In this document: piece by piece, positions 14,311 to 14,810 of the stretch | Position numbering within the stretch: position 1 is the first letter of the stretch | How the letters are laid out: the number at the start of each line of letters is the position of its first letter | Source: Bacteroidia bacterium | GTDB lineage: Bacteria > Bacteroidota > Bacteroidia > Flavobacteriales > Flavobacteriaceae | Direction: 5' to 3' | Assembly (NCBI GenBank): GCA_030425715.1 | Contig: JAUIAA010000016.1 | Coordinates: forward strand, 1-14,810 | Length of the DNA: 14,810 nt | Program-made: the position numbers and the translations under genes | Notes under the pieces: generated by a model | Databases searched by the model: none | Told to the model about the DNA's origin: nothing | What the model saw: the letters and a program-made list of their open reading frames with translations, nothing else

Positions 14311-14810
14311 GTGGATATACTTCGAAAAATATTATTCCCCTTTGCCTTTTTGTATGGAGAAATAGTTGCTTTAAGAAACCTAGCTTACAACAAAGGAATT
14401 TTAAAATCTACAAAATTTGATTTACCTGTTATAGTAGTAGGTAACTTAAATGTTGGAGGAACAGGAAAATCTCCTCAAATTGAATTTTTAATCCATTTAT
14501 TACACCAACGGTATAAAGTGGCTGTGGTAAGTAGGGGGTATCACAGAAAATCTAAGGGATATCAGCTAGCAAATGCGCAATCTACTGCAGCGGATATTGG
14601 CGACGAACCTTTTCAGTTTTATAGAAAATTTGAAGCTATTTATGTAGTGGCAGATGCCAATAGGGTACATGCCATAAATAAACTAACCAAATTAAATCCC
14701 AAACCAGATGTAATTTTGTTAGACGATGCTTTTCAACATCGAAAAGTAGCGGGAGGACTAAATATTTTACTTACCGCTTACGACGATTTGTATAGCAACG
14801 ATTATATGTT
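14311..14810 (+). CDS. lpxK: Tetraacyldisaccharide 4'-kinase (partial, runs off right edge)
   Basis: The frame is open from a GTG at 14311 to the window end and gives 166 residues of LpxK, the inner-membrane kinase that adds the 4'-phosphate to the lipid A precursor. The N-terminus MDILRKILFPFAFLYGEIVALRN matches the membrane-associated helix. The P-loop is GNLNVGGTGKSP at about 44-55, followed by VVSRGYHRK near 75-83 and the catalytic/Walker B region LLDDAFQHRKV near 144-154. The first ATG in frame comes far inside, so GTG is the only start that keeps the family N-terminus. Roughly half of the expected protein is present. The gene starts 53 bases after ribB, behind a weak promoter-like motif, and may be read through from the ribB transcript. 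Confidence 0.92.
   Translation, partial: MDILRKILFPFAFLYGEIVALRNLAYNKGILKSTKFDLPVIVVGNLNVGGTGKSPQIEFLIHLLHQRYKVAVVSRGYHRKSKGYQLANAQSTAADIGDEPFQFYRKFEAIYVVADANRVHAINKLTKLNPKPDVILLDDAFQHRKVAGGLNILLTAYDDLYSNDYM

Overview
This AT-rich window comes from the chromosome of a Bacteroidota member, most likely a marine-type Flavobacteriaceae. The basis is the protein families and their order (tpx-dgkA, then ftsK-lolA-lptG-ribB, then lpxK; a peroxiredoxin-thioredoxin-small protein trio; a DUF1343/NamZ hydrolase), very weak Shine-Dalgarno signals before most genes, and several copies of the Bacteroidota -7 promoter element TAnnTTTG close to start codons. No tRNA, rRNA, CRISPR array, transposase or integrase was seen. 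The genus cannot be fixed from the sequence alone.

Positions 1-3392 (all minus strand) are the accessory part. They hold the first 20 codons of an exported protein running off the left edge, an unrecognised lipoprotein, and a tightly coupled two-gene cassette. The first cassette gene encodes a 137-residue basic protein with a CAE...CxxC arrangement typical of zinc-dependent cytidine-deaminase-fold polymorphic toxins. The second encodes a 148-residue acidic protein with the look of a cognate immunity protein. The cassette sits on the 3' end of a DUF1343/NamZ exo-N-acetylmuramidase gene and overlaps its last 25 bases. No secretion or carrier domain accompanies the toxin-like protein, which makes this the most interesting locus here.

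Positions 3404-14810 (all plus strand) are mostly core genes. A LolC/E-type ABC permease starts 12 bases from the divergent NamZ gene, and dihydrolipoyl dehydrogenase follows, ending in a clear terminator. A redox-defence block follows: 2-Cys peroxiredoxin, CGNC thioredoxin-like protein and a small acidic protein, ended by a second terminator. Thiol peroxidase then overlaps a diacylglycerol/undecaprenol kinase by ATGA. A large perfect dyad (18-bp arms) separates this unit from ftsK.

The last block serves the cell envelope and division: FtsK DNA translocase, a LolA-like lipoprotein carrier, an LptF/G-type LPS export permease, RibB (with a RibA-like tail lacking its zinc cysteines), and the start of LpxK, the lipid A 4'-kinase, cut by the right edge. 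LolA, the LolC/E-type permease, LptG and LpxK together make this a neighbourhood rich in outer-membrane biogenesis genes.
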